Part shown: in pieces, positions 62,728-64,000 of the stretch
Numbering within the stretch: position 1 is the first letter of the stretch
Layout of the letters: the number at the start of each line of letters is the position of its first letter
Assembly (NCBI GenBank): GCA_029593915.1
Contig: CP046147.1
Coordinates: forward strand, 1,922,001-1,986,000
Source of the DNA: Candidatus Lucifugimonas marina
Lineage (GTDB): Bacteria > Chloroflexota > Dehalococcoidia > Lucifugimonadales > Lucifugimonadaceae
Direction of reading: 5' to 3'
Length of the DNA: 64,000 nt
Position numbers and translations under genes: made by a program
Notes under the pieces: model-generated
Seen by the model: only the letters and a program-made list of their open reading frames with translations
What the model was told of the DNA's origin: nothing
Databases searched by the model: none

Positions 62728-62847
62728 GATTTCCCGAGTGCATCCGAGGGCTCTCGTAGCTTGAACGCGACGTTATCCCTGGTCACGTCGATTACGCCTG
62801 AAGCAGATCAATGGCATTGGCGATGATCCCTCCTGCGTCGGGAAGCC
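62728..62847. repeat. Dispersed inverted-repeat element, copy D
   Basis: The left arm (62728-62750) starts GATTTCCCGAGTGCATCCG; the right arm (62822-62847) has GATCCCTCC and ends TCGGGAAGCC. It is 120 bp and lies between convergent genes, so it may act as a transcription barrier. Its two arms are of different types, as in copies A and C but with the order reversed. Confidence 0.65.
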
Positions 62848-62886
62848 GAACGGAGTCTTTGACCATTGCGGCCTCTCGCCCAACAG

Positions 62887-63978
62887 CTACGGTAGGAACT
62901 CTTTGAGTTCTGCCGGGTCGGCGAGTGTGAGTGCCTTGATCACGGCGTGCGTCGAATCACCCGACGATTCAATTAGGCCACCGTCGGGGGAAGTCTCGTA
63001 GCAGCTAATCGCATAGTTTCCGAACGTTCCCACCTGCGCCCGGCGGTAGTCACGCCAACATTCGTCGAACGAATACCCGGTCACACCACCCGCAATCAAA
63101 CGATCAACATAATGTGCCACAAGCTCGGATTCGTGCTCGGCTAAGATTTCGAACGGCACGGCGGTCATCATGAATTTAGCAAGATCGTTGGTACCACCAG
63201 AGTACGCCGGCATCTGCCAATCGATAATCACGGGTTGAGTACCGTCAGAAGTCTCTCTCAGCAAAATATTGCCTTGATGAAAATCGTTGTGCGTCAAAGT
63301 TAATGGTCGACTTCGCATAGCGTCTCGAAGTTTTACAAGACCGGCGCCAAGATATTCACCAGCTACCACAAGACCGCCGGTCTTATCGAATCGCTCGTCA
63401 TCTTTGATAACACTCCAGCCAATCGCTGAGTCAGCAGGGTCTTGATTGAACAAAAATGCCCAATCATCGTCTTTGACCCATTCACTCTCTCCAAGCGCTT
63501 CGTCGCGCCAGAACCGTGCATGAAAAGTCGCCATAAATTCGAGAGTTGAGCGAGCGATTCCGATATCAACTTTGGCGTATTTCTGCCCGGCGGGGAGCAC
63601 GCCTAAGTCCTCGAAAACAAAACATGTCGTTCGCTCGTTGTGATCTTCTTCAGCCCCGTACATTCGAGCGATTGAACCGCCGTAATACGATTCAAGCAGA
63701 CGGTAGCTGCCTAGCTCGGCGACGTAGGGACCATATCCAGCTTCTTTTATTCGCACAGTCTCGTCGTACGGCGGAATTTTCACGATCACGACGTCAGGGT
63801 GTTCGCTGGTTCTCTTCGAGTATTCGACCCGCACTCTGAACAGTTGAGAGAGGAGCGGGTTGTTTCCGGTCATCAGCTCAAACCGAAGACTCGAAATCAC
63901 GCAAGCTCCGGCGCTCGCAAGCATCCTCTCAAGCCACTCTGGCGTAATTTCTTCTCGGCGAATCGGAATTGTCGACAT
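62887..63978 (-). CDS. Aminoglycoside phosphotransferase-fold kinase
   Basis: Small-molecule kinase of the APH/choline-kinase/ecdysteroid-kinase fold, 363 aa. The catalytic loop is LTHNDFHQGNILL (Asp and Asn), followed by the Mg2+ Asp in IIDWQMPAYSGGTNDL. The N-lobe has VVIVKIPP with the ATP Lys and CFVFEDL at the hinge. Drug resistance should not be inferred; most members of this group phosphorylate alcohols or are of unknown function. It is convergent with the FIST gene across element D. Confidence 0.85.
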   Translation of the reverse strand: MSTIPIRREEITPEWLERMLASAGACVISSLRFELMTGNNPLLSQLFRVRVEYSKRTSEHPDVVIVKIPPYDETVRIKEAGYGPYVAELGSYRLLESYYGGSIARMYGAEEDHNERTTCFVFEDLGVLPAGQKYAKVDIGIARSTLEFMATFHARFWRDEALGESEWVKDDDWAFLFNQDPADSAIGWSVIKDDERFDKTGGLVVAGEYLGAGLVKLRDAMRSRPLTLTHNDFHQGNILLRETSDGTQPVIIDWQMPAYSGGTNDLAKFMMTAVPFEILAEHESELVAHYVDRLIAGGVTGYSFDECWRDYRRAQVGTFGNYAISCYETSPDGGLIESSGDSTHAVIKALTLADPAELKEFLP

Positions 63979-64000
63979 ACCGAAAGTTTCACACCGGATT

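Noticed and set aside
62887..63978. Aminoglycoside resistance gene
   Set aside because: The fold is shared by many small-molecule kinases; no resistance-specific motif or mobile context is present.

Overview
The window looks like a chromosomal segment of a Chloroflexota bacterium, most likely of the Dehalococcoidia/SAR202 type. This is inferred from gene content, not from a marker search. Supporting signs are: lipoproteins with Pro/Thr/Glu-rich linkers after the lipobox; a division cluster of mraZ, rsmH, ftsA and ftsZ with no mur, mraY or ftsI/ftsW genes (Dehalococcoidia are known for lacking murein); a B12-dependent class II ribonucleotide reductase with its own NrdR; and many enolase-superfamily, amidohydrolase-type and amidase-type catabolic enzymes. 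Arginine is mostly encoded by CGA, even in ftsZ. No rRNA, tRNA, CRISPR array, transposase or phage gene was found.

Region 1 (1-12.4 kb) is a loose set of catabolic and accessory enzymes: 2-hydroxyacid dehydrogenase, MlrC-like M81 metallopeptidase, CehA-like metallohydrolase, cupin, undecaprenyl-diphosphatase, mandelate racemase-family enzyme, methyltransferase, beta-propeller, NAD-dependent epimerase and phosphotriesterase-family hydrolase. Three kinds of non-coding inverted-repeat element lie between them.

Region 2 (12.5-21.7 kb) holds a DUF3179 lipoprotein, a TPR lipoprotein, holA, a DUF1232 membrane protein, ychF, an unknown gene, hemW and selB. Region 3 (21.7-36.1 kb) is a long minus-strand run of housekeeping genes. 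In transcription order it reads moaB, trmD, rplS, priA, def, secD, secF, nfo, a zincin-like metallopeptidase, a phosphodiesterase/phosphatase and a GAF-PAS histidine kinase.

Region 4 (36.1-40.6 kb) is the division cluster, with putative MraZ operator repeats and a separate set of three GTAC-N4-GTAC palindromes upstream. It ends in a strong terminator. Region 5 (40.8-50.1 kb) has an unknown membrane protein, a mannonate dehydratase-like enzyme, a long structured leader before nrdR-nrdJ, then pdxA, proC-yggT, yggU and birA.

Region 6 (50.2-64 kb) begins with two tandem paralogous coiled-coil proteins that carry histone H1-like Lys/Ala tails, each with its own terminator. It continues with an acetamidase/formamidase, a HAD hydrolase and a secreted protein of unknown function. 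After these comes a signalling group: OmpR-type regulator, GH3-like adenylating enzyme, 7TM/GAF histidine kinase, class III aminotransferase and FIST sensor protein. A small-molecule kinase of the APH fold closes the window.

The items most worth following are the six-copy family of 100-190 bp inverted-repeat elements, the H1-tailed coiled-coil pair, the response regulator/GH3/kinase/FIST grouping, the nrdR leader, the palindromes before mraZ and the His-rich tail on peptide deformylase.
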